DNA of 64,000 bases. It comes from Lycium barbarum. Lineage: Eukaryota; Streptophyta; Magnoliopsida; Solanales; Solanaceae. The notes beneath the pieces are model-generated. The model saw only the letters and a program-made list of their open reading frames with translations. It made no database searches and was not told the DNA's origin. The stretch spans positions 28,026,231 through 28,090,230 of the forward strand of contig NC_083344.1 of assembly GCF_019175385.1 (NCBI RefSeq), written 5' to 3'. The position numbers were made by a program, and so were the translations under genes. Positions 36,711-48,111 of this stretch are shown here, piece by piece (positions within the stretch are counted from its first letter, which is position 1; each line of letters opens with the position of its first letter).

Positions 36711-37472
36711 GAAGATATGTTACGGGCATGTATGATAGATTTTGGAGGAAATTGGGATGACCATTTTCCACTCATTGAGTTTGCTTACAATAACGGTTAT
36801 CATTCTAGCATTCAAATGGCACCGTTTGAGGCTCTATATGGGCGGAAGTGTAGATCCCCAGTTGGGTGGTTTGAAACCGGAGAAGCTAAGTTGATAGGGC
36901 CAGACTTGGTCCAGCAAGCAATAGATAAAGTTAAGCTCATACAAGATCGGTTGCTAGCGGCTCAAAGTCGTCAGAAGTCCTATGCGGATAATCGTCGAAG
37001 AGACTTAGAGTTCGAAGTGAAAGATTGGGTATTCTTGAAAGTGTCGCCGATGAAGGGCGTGATGAGATTTGGTAAAAAGAGGAAGCTCAGTCCCCGGTAT
37101 ATTGGGCCATACGAAATTGTGCGCAAAATAGGCAAGGTGGCCTATAAGCTAGATCGACCTCCAGATTTGGAGTCAGTCCATCCAGTATTTCATGTCTTGA
37201 TGCTTCGGAAGTGTGTTGGAGATCCTACGAGGATCGTCCCAGTGAATGATATTCAAGTGACAGAAAAGTTAACTTATGATGAAATACCCATTGCCATATT
37301 AGATAGGCAAGTACGGAGGCTTAAAAACAAAGAAGTGGCGTCAATTAAAGTTCTGTGGAGAAATAATAATCGAGAGGAAATGACATGGGAAGCGGAAGAG
37401 AATATGCGATCCAAATACCCACATTTATTTCGGCCCTTGGAAGAAGTCCAAGAGGAGACGTCAAAATCATAA
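36711..37472 (+). pseudogene. G3 integrase C-terminus with chromodomain-like tail
   Basis: Resumes after the deletion at LEDMLRACMIDFGGNWDDHF and runs intact for 251 codons from ATG 36717. It contains AYNNGYHSSIQMAPFEALYG, KCRSPVGWFE, the GPY-like block KLSPRYIGPYEIVRKIGKVA (about 37080-37140), HPVFHVLMLRKCVGD, and the chromodomain-like tail KVLWRNNNREEMTWEAEENM (about 37345-37404) ending near PHLFRPLEE. The catalytic D-D-E residues are all in the deleted part, so no integration activity is possible. The tail in intact elements is thought to bind modified histone and direct insertion into heterochromatin. Frame differs from upstream RT. Confidence 0.92.
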
Positions 37473-37678
37473 GGTATGCATGTTTTCCCTTTTATACATT
37501 CAGGTCGTGTGTGGCCAAATTTCTAGTGCTGTTGTATTATTGCCCTGTGAGGCATTGTTATTGTGGGTTGTTGTGACAGGGTGGTAGTGCCACATTACAG
37601 AGGAAACTCTGGCAAAAGTTTTATGGAATTCCCCAAGCCTTTAACATTCGAGGACGAATGTTCCTAAGGGGGGTAGAA
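37473..37678 (+). other. G3 3' untranslated region, hairpin, polypurine tract
   Basis: A short UTR containing GCCCTGTGAGGCATTG (37541-37556) and ACAGAGGAAACTCTGGC, phrases also seen in G4 and G5 3' UTRs. It ends with the perfect inverted repeat AACATTCGAGGACGAATGTT (37643-37662) and the polypurine tract AAGGGGGGTAGAA (37666-37678) next to LTR2. Confidence 0.88.
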
Positions 37679-40103
37679 TGTTACACCTCGGAAAATTTCT
37701 CGTTGGTACGCAAGTAAATGAACTAATGATGTGTGCGAGGAGTGCGAGTGTATAATGTTTCATGGGAAATGTATGTGAAGGGATGTGGATGATTAGAATG
37801 AAAAGTCGAGAAATGAGAAAAATTGAAAGTTGGCAAAACTGCCCAGTGGTCGTATATTGCAAAATACGGATCGTAGAGTGTAACACGGTCCGTAAACTGG
37901 CAGTCGTAAACTGCCATGCAAAAGCTTCAGCCTTCTGCCAGTGGTCGTATAGTTCAAAATACGGACCGTAAAGTGCAATACGGTCCGTAAACTTGAAGTC
38001 GTAAACTGACATGTCTAACTTCAACTTTCTGCCCGCTGAGGAAGAGGTATAATACGACCTGGTGGACGGACCGTAAAGTGATTTACGACCCGTAAACCAT
38101 GGTCGTAAATCACCATGCATGCAAGCCAAAATCTCTGGTCCTGCTTAAGCTTAAAGACGACAATGAGGGACGGTCCGTAAAGTGGAATACGGACCGTAAA
38201 CCTCCATGGACAACCACTGTTCACCCAACACAGGTTTTCCAATTCATTAAATATGAGGATCAAGACTTATTTTATTTCATTACAACATTACACCACTTCT
38301 CTCTAAAACTTCTCTCTACATTTATTATATGAGCTTTCAAGGATTATAAGCCATCAATAACATTAAGACAAGTGAATCAAGGATAAGGGAATCATTAAGG
38401 ATCATCCAAGACAAGAAATCCAAATGGAGAAAAACTAGGGTTTTGCTCAAAGAAGAGTATTATCAACCAAACCTTGTTCCTACAACTTCTAAGGTAAGAT
38501 TCACGATTTTTACAAGATGTTTAAGGTATTGGAGAATTAAAATACATGGATTGTAGAATATGTGGTCAACTAGGTCATGAATGATGAATAGTGACATTTT
38601 GAGAAATAGTTTGAATTGAGTTATGAATGTTGTTGTGTTGTGATATGAATGTGTTATAAATGGTATTAAGATCATGAACTAAACACTTTAGACGAATGGA
38701 CGAAGCTGGGTGTTATGACCATGAATATGGGTGAATTAGAGGCAAATTGAGGAATCTAGATAATGTGGATAATGTGAATGACTAATGGCCATTGTTATGA
38801 TATTAATGAAGTTATAAACGCTAGCATTGGAAGGGAACGTGCAAGTGTCGAATAGTTCGACGGAAAGGTATGTAAGGCTAACCCTTCTTTCATAAGGCAC
38901 GGGGTTTGGCCAAATTCCTAAATTCCTCTATATGAGTATGTTGTCTTCACATGGTTGACATTCCAAGCTCATAAGCTCACGACCCTTGATATGTACTATG
39001 ATTATACTACGTTCCTCGTATGACGAGTAAGTCTATAATGTAAATGTAACGATAATGATGAGGATAGTAATGATGATGAGAGTAAAATGAGACTAGAGAT
39101 GCTTATGAGCTACGATATATGTATATGTATGCCTATGAAGGGCTATGATAAGGCCCCGAGCTTATGATGTCGGGTAAGACTATGTATATGACTATATATA
39201 AAGTATGTATATGATTACGAAACGCGCGTACACCTCTGCAAATTGTACGGATAACCCTGATGCCTTGGTAGGGCCAGGTATGTATGACCTTGAGCCTTGG
39301 TTGGCCAAGCATGTATAAGACACCGATCCTATGAGGTCGGGTATGCTATGTAAATGTTGTGTATATGAAATGACTATGTATATAAAATGAATATGAATTT
39401 GATAAGACTATGTATAAGAATACGAATAAGGACATGTATACGAATATGAGCACAAGTATGGTACGAGAATTATTATGGGATACGAACGACGATGTATGCA
39501 AGTAAGCGACATGATGATGTTGATATTACTGTCTCCCCTCCTATGCCATTTTCATATGATATCTATTATGCTTCTATATTGATGTTGATCATGCTTTACA
39601 TACTCAGTACATTCTTCGTACTGGCGTCCTTTTGTTTGTGGACGCTGCGTCATGCCCGCAGGTGCACAAGGAGACAGACTTGATCCATGGCTGCTTATTC
39701 AGAGATTGCATAGCAAAGCTCCATTTCTTTCGGAGCCGTAGCTTTTGGGTACTTATTCTTTTGTGTATATAATTATGGGCATAGCGGGGTCCTGTCCCGC
39801 TCATATGATATGTCATACACTTAGAGGCTCGTAGTCATGTGTATGTGGGTAGAGAAGTTCGGCCATGCCGGCCCATGTTTTGTATATCTTTTGTTAGCCA
39901 CATCGGCCTTGTACTTATGGTGTGGCCTAGATGCCTATGATATGTGAAATGACGATGGTCGTCTAATGGGATCAATATGATTAACGATAATAAAAGCATG
40001 AATTGACATATGGTTCACCTAGATGTTATGTTATGTACGATAAGGGGGTGGTCGGGTGGGGTAGCACCGGGTGCTCGTCGCGGCCCCTAGCCGGGTCGTG
40101 ACA
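37679..40103 (+). mobile_element. G3 LTR2 (shared 3'/5' LTR)
   Basis: 2425 bp, TGTTACACCTCGGAAAATTT to GCCGGGTCGTGACA. Matches LTR1 along its length. It acts as 3' LTR for the upstream body and as 5' LTR for the downstream gag, since a primer binding site follows at once. Palindrome cluster at 37848-38205; hairpin at 39605-39623. Confidence 0.94.
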
Positions 40104-41175
40104 AAAGGGGTATCAGAGCAGTTCAGTCCTAGGATGTGTCTACGAGCCGTGTCTAGTAGAGTCTTGGTTATGGGTGTGTTGCGCGCCACACTTATAAACG
40201 AGAAGCTGCGGACATTTTGGGAATATATGACCTTCTTTCTTCATAAGAATCGTGCGATAGAGCTATGATGTAAGGAATTCTTGTTCCTAAATCGTGTGTT
40301 GTGTATTTCAGAGATGCCTAAAAAGAAAAAGGCTACAGCAGCCCAAAAGGGCAAGACGGTGGCAGAAAAGCGGGCTGACAGAGCACCGCCACCGGTAGTA
40401 GAGGAAGATGAGTCCCAGAGTGCGGCTCAATCTCAGTCTTCTCAGACAGTGCCTATTACCGAGGAGCACGTGGGAGCCTCAGCCCCAGCTCAAGCTCCTC
40501 CACCGAATGCTTCGGGCCAAGACGTGAGAGAGGCCATTAATTTTTTGACTCAGTTGGTTGCGGCCCAGACTCAGAGGCTAAGCGCAGGGCAAGGTGACAG
40601 GGCTGTTAGTGCAAGGGCCCGTGACTTCATTGCTTTGAAACCCCCGGAATTCTTTTTGTCGAAACCGGAGGAGGATCCCCAAGACTTTATTGATGGTATG
40701 CTAAGGACGCTCCGGTTGATACATGCTTCAGACACTGAGTCGGTAGAGCTAGCGTCCTATAGATTGAGAGATATCTCGATCTAGTGGTATACAGTATGGA
40801 TGGCTTCGCGGGGAGCCAATGCACCTCCGCCGGTATGGCAAGAGTTTGTCGATGCTTTTCTCCGTCACTACATGCCTCCAGAAGTTCGGCGAGCTAGGGC
40901 CGATAAATTCTTGAATCTGAGGCAAGGTAGCATGAGTGCTACAGAGTATAGTCTCCGCTTCAATTCCTTGGCTAGGTATGCTTCGGCCATGGTAGCAGAT
41001 ATGGGCGATCGGGTGCACCGGTTTGTGAAAGGCCTAGGGCCACACATGATGGATAAATGCTTAACTGCGTCCCTTCAGGATGGCATGGATATTGCACGCA
41101 TTCAGGCACATGCTCAGGAATTAGAGGAACACCTACAACAACGGAGAAATGAACGTGAGCAAGATAGGGGACATA
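40104..41175 (+). pseudogene. Second, truncated G3-type primer site and gag
   Basis: The primer binding site GGGTATCAGAGCAG (40109-40122) and leader precede gag ATG 40314 (MPKKKKATAAQKGK). The gag frame is open except one TAG at 40782 (DISI-stop-WYTV, from CAG as in the first copy). It proceeds through the capsid to [17 protein letters not shown] sequence near 41170, then breaks off. The following residues of the apparent ORF (QSLSTLVFL...) are the reverse-oriented G2 tail. It differs from the first gag at roughly 3 percent of bases by eye, so it is not a recent local duplicate of it. Confidence 0.9.
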
Positions 41176-41726
41176 GCCAACAGTCTTTGAGTACCCTCGT
41201 CTTTCTTTCCGGCTCTGCACATAACATATCAAAAACTTCTTACCATAAGTCTTTCTTTCATTTTATGTCTATATCATCACAGGGCTTAATCATTCTTTTT
41301 CTGGCTTCACATCTCTCGTCACAGTCACTATTCCTTTATCCCCACTTGTTGAAATTGGTTTTTTTGAACTCCACGCATTCCTCTTTTGTCCCATGTTACC
41401 ATACTTTATCCTTTTTACATGCCTACCTTTAAATTTTCATTCAAATAGTCTTGTATCTTTATCGGTAATTTCTCTCGGGGGTTTCACTCACTGAGATTTC
41501 CATACTTTTCATTTTCCGACACTTTGATCTGTTTATCTTCCATCTACACTCTTTCCTTCTTTTCCAAACATCATTACGCTAAGACTTTTCCATTCTTAAC
41601 CTATAGCGAAAATAATATCAATTTATCTTATAACACTTGCACCATTCCCCCTTTTTTTTTTGTTGTCATTTAAACTTCGGTTGGTGCCATTACTCGATTG
41701 GTGCCTTCCATATCATAGCACCAGTC
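41176..41726 (-). repeat. Duplicate of 30887-31435 (G2 tail), without the G3 insertion
   Basis: 551 bp matching 30887-31435 with about six substitutions and a small homopolymer length change. Both copies begin GCCAACAGTCTTTGAG, the GCCA being shared with the gag it joins (microhomology). The copy ends CACCAGTC, the point where the first copy meets the G3 LTR, and then continues into 41727, so it looks like the unoccupied target site of G3. Confidence 0.9.
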
Positions 41727-42135
41727 GCTGGGACACACGTGTCCACAGATATAGTCACTTATGTGGTATCATACACATTAATATATATATAAACAGTTAC
41801 TATCAACTAGTCCACAAAATGCTTCCAAACGCTATTCAAGCCTATCCAAATTCCAGAGTCGTGACGTACTTTCTGTTTCTTCTCTAATCTAGCCTGCCAC
41901 GTGCTATGTCGATTTTTATGGTCTCCCACCATCCCGTACGTTCTAATTTCACTCAGGCTATTCTAGCTTTCCATTTGTCTCTTATGTCGGAATATATAGA
42001 ATTTTTAGCTAACTTCCCAGGGGGACACCCATCCTAAAATTGCTCTGGCCCTAGCACGCTTAACCTCGAAACTTTAATACATTTTGATGCGTTAATGCTG
42101 ATATAATCGTGTCCACTTCCTCGTATGGCCTTTAT
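41727..42135. other. Unassigned G2 interior
   Basis: Directly continues the duplicated G2 tail. No ORF of note; contains GGGACACACGTGTCC, a near-palindrome (41730-41744). It probably represents more of the G2 3' UTR. It joins the truncated right LTR at about 42136 with a TACAG overlap. Confidence 0.45.
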
Positions 42136-44134
42136 TACAGTGTATTGCTGCGGAACGTGCAGCCCGATCCATAGATATAACATATTACTGCCGAGCAACG
42201 TTCGGCCCGATCCAAGACTGTATGCAAAAGTTAGAAACATTAATACTTACAGAATCATTTTAAGGACATGAATTCTTATACTTAGCTTATTATCCAATTA
42301 TGCAATAATCTTGACCATACCACGTATACTCATATCGATAGGCCAATAGGAATCGTAGACAAACTCGGAACTTATCAAATAGAGCTTCGAAATCATGAAT
42401 ACGTATCGAAACCATATGAAGCGACTTATGGAGGTCAAAGATATTAGCCACCCTAATGGCTCTAAAAACGGGAATTTCTTTGAAATCATACATATACGTC
42501 ATTTGTTTATTTCATAAAGATCATGCCAAAAGAAAGAAAGGTAAGCCTTACATACCTTGCCCGCTTCCTACGCTAACCCGAATTTGAGTCTTTAACTCGC
42601 AAGATCTACAACAATATTAACATTTGCCAAACATTAGTCATAAACACTTAAGAGTTCCATTGCTAAACCAACACTTAATCTACCGAAATTTCGGCAGCAT
42701 TTCCCTTGTAAATACACCATCCCCGAGAATTCGACTCGGCTAAATCATCAACAGCAAATCCGAGAATTTAACTCGGCCAAATTATCAACAACAATACCCA
42801 CAGTTATTCTAACAATATCCACAATCAATTCAAAACGCATACTAACGTTAGCAACATTCTTTCTACAAACTTCAACGACATTTCACTTAGGTTCAATTCA
42901 TATTTGTTCACATATTCAAGCACTAATCCGGAATCATTCAAACAATATTCAAGGACAATTTAAACAATCCGCACAACATTCCAAACAATCCAACCAACAT
43001 GCCCCTTTTTACCCGAAACTTCCAAATAAAACAAGAACATTAACAACACATTTCCTTTCCTTCCAAATTCATGAACTACATCAACAATTCACACGTTATC
43101 AACATTATTCTCATAAATACAAGAAACTATATTAATATCACATTAGCTTCTACAATAGCCCACAAACGATTACCACCTCGACTTGAGTCATTAAATCTTC
43201 ATCTTACATCATAGAATCCACAACAACAACAACCAAAATACTAAATAAAATTAGCTCATCATACCCCACCAAAACAGCCCCCTATACGGCTACCACATCA
43301 ACATCGACAAACGAATTTATATCGCTATTTCTTCCGTTCTAATCCGTTAAATCTTTAAATAAACTTGTTAACAATGAAAAGGAACCTTCATATTACCTTA
43401 AGTAGGCAGCCACCACGTTACCACTCTCCTCCTTGGTTGATTTGTAGCTCAAATTGAAGACAACGTGACGTACGACACTTTTCTCTTCATGGGCTTCGGA
43501 ATTCGGGGCTCGGATTTTGGTCAAAATTGATTTTTCTCTCTAAGATCTCTTCTCTCTTTTCCTCCACAAATTTCTGGGTGTTTTGGTATGAAAAGTGAGG
43601 GGTAAAGGCTGAAATTCTACTTAAATAACCATGGGTCATGGGCCTAATCCGGTTGGGCCCGGATTGGGCCTAACCCACTGACCCTTCTGCCTTAAAACGT
43701 CCATAACTCCTTATTCAGACGTCACCTGTGGACCCACGACCTGTGGTTGGAAAGATAATTCAATTATCTACAACTTATATCTCTTGATATTTTTCAAAAT
43801 TCCAAACTTATAATACCGTTTTTGCCCCTCGAAGTCAGATCACCCGAAAACGTTACTTAAAAATATTTGTTAGGAGGACTTCCACTTTGATTTGGCTCGA
43901 GGGTCCTTCCCCAGTTGTGTTTAACTTCACATATGTGCTTCATATAACTTGTCACATGTCCCAAGAAAATCTCGACGTGTGGGGCCCACCTCAGCTTGCA
44001 AATAATCCGACGTACAAAAATACGAGATATAACACTATCAACGTGAGTTTAAATTATGTAGCAACAACATGATTGTCAATTTTTCTTGAGGAAGCACGTG
44101 TCACGCTCATGCTCTAAAAATGCGGCGTATAACC
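42136..44134 (-). mobile_element. G2 right LTR, inner 2 kb only
   Basis: Matches 28355-30354 throughout. The outer end carries GCGGCGTATAACC and the ACCGG duplication (44135-44139), confirming it as the right boundary of G2. The outer 1.5 kb of the left LTR has no counterpart, and the break (28355) is two bases from the S4 target duplication in the other copy. Confidence 0.85.
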
Positions 44135-44897
44135 ACCGGTGCTCCCTATGGTGATGTACTGGGCCTGATAAAACCCTTCTCAAGTAAATCCTTCAAATGC
44201 TCTTTTAACTCTTTCAACACTGCAAGTGCCATTCTATAAGGAGGAATAGGTATTGGCTGAGTATCTGGCAATAAATCGATAGTGATATCAATCTCTCGCT
44301 CTGGCGGAATGCCTGGAAGCTTATCTGGAAACACCTCTGGGAACTTATTAACCACAGGGACAGATTGAAGGGTCGGTGACTCTGCTTGTACGTCCTAAAC
44401 CCGAACGAAGTGATAAAGGTACCCTTTCTAATCATCTTCCTTGCCTTAAGTTAGGAAATAAACCTACCCCTCGGCGAGGTAGGCTTGCCCTTCCACTCAA
44501 GGACTGGCTCGCCCGAAAACTGGAATTGAACTACCTTCGTTCTGCAATCAACATTTGCGTAACAGGATGCCAACCAATTCATACCCATGATCACATCGAA
44601 ATCAATCATGTCTCACTCAATCAAATCTGCTAAGGTAGGATGATTACAAACTATTACTACATAGCCTCAACATATTCGTCTAGCTATGACTGGATCACCA
44701 ACTGGTGTTGACACCTCAAATGATTTAATCAATTCACGCTCTATTCTAAACTTATCAGCGACAAATGGAGTAACATATGATAAAGTGGAACCTGGGTCAA
44801 TTAGTGCATACACATTATAGGAGTAGACTGATAATATACCTATGATAACATCAGGAGACGACTCACGATCCTTCCTACCAGCTAGTGCATACACGCG
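44135..44897 (-). pseudogene. G1 protease and RT N-terminus
   Basis: On the minus strand: protease with MYALAGRKDRESSPDVIIG and the active-site [20 protein letters not shown] (about 44770-44830). Then a frameshifted stretch (44400-44660) with phrases from the second half of protease, and the RT lead-in NKFPEVFPDKLPGIPPEREI (about 44290-44350), PPYRMALAVLKELKEHLKDL, and GFIRPSTSP followed by TAG in place of W (44145). It continues at 24016 in G1 RT after removing G2. Confidence 0.85.
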
Positions 44898-46200
44898 GTG
44901 CTGAGGACCGCTCGAACTGGATGCTTCACTCCTCCCTCTACCTCGTCCTGCTGGTGTCTGGAAAACTTACCCCGAAGGGCGTATTGCAGAAGAAGAACCA
45001 ACCATAGACCCTGTAGGCTGAACCATACCCCCACCCTCTCTCATCGGACGCTGCCGCATCCTATGACCTTGCTGGCCACAAGCATAACACACATCTGATC
45101 CCAGCCGACACAGACTTGTGTGTAACTTGCCACACTAGGCACACCGCGGCAAAAATGGTCTCATCTGGACTGACTCTAGTCTATGCTGAGAACCTGAAGC
45201 TCTAGAACTCTGACCCACTCCGGAAATAAGAGACCGATCAAATCTCAGACTCGAAAACCGCAGAGGTGCACTCCCTGCTGAATGGAATGGGTATCGAGGA
45301 TACTGCTGTCTCTGTCCTCCCCTGGACTCACCCCCGGTATCTAAAGCTCTAACCCTCTTGTTATGGCCCCGATCACGGTCACGCTCTGTCCTACGCTGAC
45401 GCTTGCGGTCCTCCACATTCTGTGCATATGCCTATATACGGAGATATCCATGCCCGGCTGTAATGCAGCAGCCGTACAAGCATCTAGCAAATGCGGCCCT
45501 AAACCCGCCACAAAACGATGAACTTTGTCCTCCATCTCCGCTACCATGGCTGGGACATATCTAGCTATAGAATGAAAATACACACACTACTCCTGGACAC
45601 TCAGACTGCCTTGTTCGATACGCAGAAATCTATCTGCTCGAGCTCGCCTGATTCTAGAGGTAGATAATGGCAAATAAAAACATCTGAGAACTCTCGCGAA
45701 ATAGTTGGAGGGGCATTCTCTTCCCTAGATGGCTCCCAAGTCATATACCACTATACCGTAATATCATGAAGACTATACGAAGCCAACTCCACGAACTCGA
45801 CCTCATTCGCATGCATAACCCTCAAGGTCCTGTGCATATCGTCAATGAAGTCCTGGGGGTCCATATTTTGCTTTGTCACCGAGAACTCTAGAAGGTCTAA
45901 TCTGAGGATAGTCTTAACCCTCGAACTACCAGCCCTATCTGCCTGATTAACACTAACCTCCTGCCGCTGAGCCTGGGTGGCTACCAATCTAGCCAATAAC
46001 TATAGAGCATCCCGCACATCCTAGCCCGGTGCATCTGCCTGAGGAACTAGGGCGAGTGTTGGAGGCGGTGCATATAAAGTCTGAGATAGGATCTCACTCT
46101 GAATCTCATCCTGAGTCCTAGTAGCCCGCTGGGTATGGCTAGTGGCCTCACCAAACACTCTCTTGCCTTTCTAGGTAGCTGTAGCTTCCTTGCGAGGCAT
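44898..46200 (-). pseudogene. G1 gag with degenerate zinc knuckle
   Basis: Starts at ATG 46200 (MPRKEATAT then a TAG where G3 has Q). The capsid reads ARLVATQAQRQEVSVNQADR, MDPQDFIDDMHRTLRVMHAN, ELASYSLHDITV then a stop where Q is expected (45749), HSIARYVPAMVAEMEDKVHR and FVAGLGPHLLDACTAAALQP. Frameshifts occur near 45420-45450 and 45590-45720. A knuckle near 45050-45130 reads CYACGQQGHRMRQR, with the last metal-binding Cys replaced by Arg, preceded by C-A-stop-C-GKLH. An arginine-rich segment (45300-45416) matches the G3 linker. Confidence 0.82.
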
Positions 46201-46403
46201 CGCTGAAATCAGAACAAATCATTAGAAGGCGAACTCTTAATCCATGGCTCTATCGCACGATCTAAGAGTGAAAAGAATGTCATCATCCTAAATTTCCCGT
46301 AGCCTCCTGTTTATAACCGTGGTGCATGACACACCCATAAACAAGACTCTACTAGACACAGTTTGTAGACAACCCTAGGACGGAAATGCTCTAATACCAC
46401 TTC
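46201..46403 (-). other. G1 leader and primer binding site
   Basis: Minus strand TGGTATTAGAGCATT (46385-46399) follows the LTR end by four bases and matches the initiator-tRNA-Met primer binding site with one C-to-T change. The leader includes the GTGTCATGCACCACGG block corresponding to the G3 leader. Confidence 0.85.
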
Positions 46404-46647
46404 TGTCACGAATCAACCCGATGAGTCGTGATGCGAGTGTCTGACCTCTACTGACCAAACACCCCCTGTACTCATAACTGAATCATACTGAACATTAAGG
46501 GCTCATAAGGAACTTAAATTGATCTCATACTGCCTACTGAAAGGGCGACATCATGAACTCTGTACATTTACATACATACAAGTTGAAAGAACAGTACAAG
46601 CCAACTAGGCTGCTATATATACTGTACACAAAAGAATAGGAGCCAAC
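46404..46647 (-). mobile_element. G1 5' LTR, inner part
   Basis: Plus-strand reading TGTCACGAATCAACCCGATG, matching 18896-19130. It stops at the S5 target duplication CCAAC (46643-46647). Confidence 0.9.
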
Positions 46648-47164
46648 TGTTAAACCTTGGAAAATCCCTTGTATATGTACAGCGAATAGGCTAACAAAGG
46701 ACATAGCGTATGCGATGTTTTGATGAGTAAGAAATAGTATTTGATGACCCTCAAAGAGATTTCAAAGGCATATAATGCAAAGAAAGAAAGTTGCCAAGGA
46801 AAGCGAACCATATGTTGTGTATCGGATAAGAATTTCGAGCAACGAGTATATGATGGAATAATGATGTCTTGGATACAAGTAATAACGTCTCTTAGATTGC
46901 TATTGAGATGTTAAACAAGTGCCAAGAAGGTTCCATAAGGATTGGAGATCAAACGAGTCGACGAAAACAAGTTCGGGAGAACTGAACAACATTCGGCCAG
47001 ACATACTGGCCGTATAATATTCACGGACCGTATGTCCAGTCCATAGATCCAGTCCAGAACAACATGGCTCACTGGACCAAATATACGGTCCCAACATACG
47101 GTCAGTAAAATTATACGGACCGTATGTTGGTCCGTATAAAGTGGTTCGGCCAGCCTTTGTATTT

Positions 47165-47174
47165 TAATATAAGG
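47165..47174 (+). promoter_or_regulatory. TATA box of LTR S5
   Basis: TAATATAAGG directly downstream of the palindrome cluster and upstream of a TTTCATTTCATT tract. The same phrase occurs in the G5 LTR (59904-59913). Confidence 0.5.
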
Positions 47175-48056
47175 GATCCTTTTCATTTCATTTTCATTCC
47201 ATCATCCACTCCACAAGACAAGAACACTCTAGAATATTCTCCAACATCCATCCACAAGAAAAACAAAGGAAATCAATGATCAACAACACCAAATCCATGA
47301 ATCAAAGTGTATGAAACCCAAGTAAAGTTCATCTTCCTTAAAGAAAACCAAAGGAGGTGAGATAGGGTTTTGGTGCTAGAGGAGAAACTCCACTCAAGAC
47401 TTGTTCAACCATCATCTAAGGTAAGTTTCATGAGTAAACCATGTTGTTTAAGGTATTGGAAGGTTAAGATACTTGTATTGTAGAATGACATAGGAAATGG
47501 GTCATTAATGAGTGAATAGTGCCATGTTTGGATGGTAGTTGGATTGAATCATAAATGTTGGTGTATTGTGATTATGAATACATCATAAATTACATTTAGA
47601 CTATGAAATAAGTGTGATACATGAGAAAACGTGATAGTAAACTATAACCATAAATGTGGAGAAATTGAAGAGAAATGGTGGATTATGGAGAGTGTATATA
47701 AATGATGATTGTTGATTGTAATATTGTGAATGTTGTTGTGAGCGTTTGGAACCTGATATAGACTATGGGAAAGGTAGTATAAACAAAGGAAGTGTTGTCC
47801 AATTTTCCCTAGCTTTAGAAAGCCCGTTCTTGTAATTGCGTAGCTAATGACGATATAAATCCTCTTGAAGGTAGAACGTGTGCATTAAAGGAGAACACGA
47901 TTTCCTTTGTTCCAGAGGTGCTTGATCATTCTTTTGTGTATATTTGTATATGTTGGGCTCGACGGGGTCCTGTCCCGTTTATGCGTTTTGTACTTCAGTA
48001 GAGGCTCGTAGATACACAGTGCTGGTTATGGGGTCGGATAAAGTCACTATGGTATA

Positions 48057-48060
<4 letters not shown>

Positions 48061-48107
<47 letters not shown>
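48061..48107. repeat. (TA)n microsatellite in S5
   Basis: About 23 uninterrupted TA dinucleotides at the same LTR position as the TA run in the G5 LTR (61617-61650), and so inherited from the family and then expanded. Confidence 0.97.

Positions 48108-48111
<4 letters not shown>

Larger units (their letters stand above)
31436..41175 (+). mobile_element. G3: plus-strand Tekay-type chromovirus with extra partial copy
   Basis: Structure: LTR1 (31436-33862), internal region (33863-37678), LTR2 (37679-40103), then a second primer binding site and gag (40104-41175) before an abrupt junction. The LTR-internal-LTR-internal order with one shared LTR is the product of recombination between elements. 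The internal region is only 3816 bp because the end of RT, RNase H and most of integrase are deleted. The expected right-hand target duplication does not follow 40103. Confidence 0.88.
24017..44134 (-). mobile_element. G2: minus-strand gypsy element inserted in G1 RT (gutted, rearranged)
   Basis: The outer ends TGTCACACCC (24017) and GCGGCGTATAACC (44134) are flanked by ACCGG duplications (24012-24016 and 44135-44139), and removing the block rejoins G1 RT (SP-stop-GAPV with PVLFVRKKD). Left LTR 24017-30354 is split by S4; the right LTR is only its inner 2 kb (42136-44134). The interior holds a 3' UTR with polypurine tract (30355-31435), element G3 with a duplicated flank, and an unassigned piece (41727-42135). 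No G2 coding sequence is left. Confidence 0.8.

Noticed and set aside
40800..41432. 210-codon ORF as a gag with a novel C-terminus
   Set aside because: After about 41175 it reads through reverse-oriented G2 3' UTR, so the fusion is a rearrangement junction.
46385..46399. tRNA-like sequence near LTR ends (also 4932-4949, 33867-33880, 40109-40122)
   Set aside because: Only the tRNA 3'-end complement is present, at the place of a primer binding site; no cloverleaf is possible.
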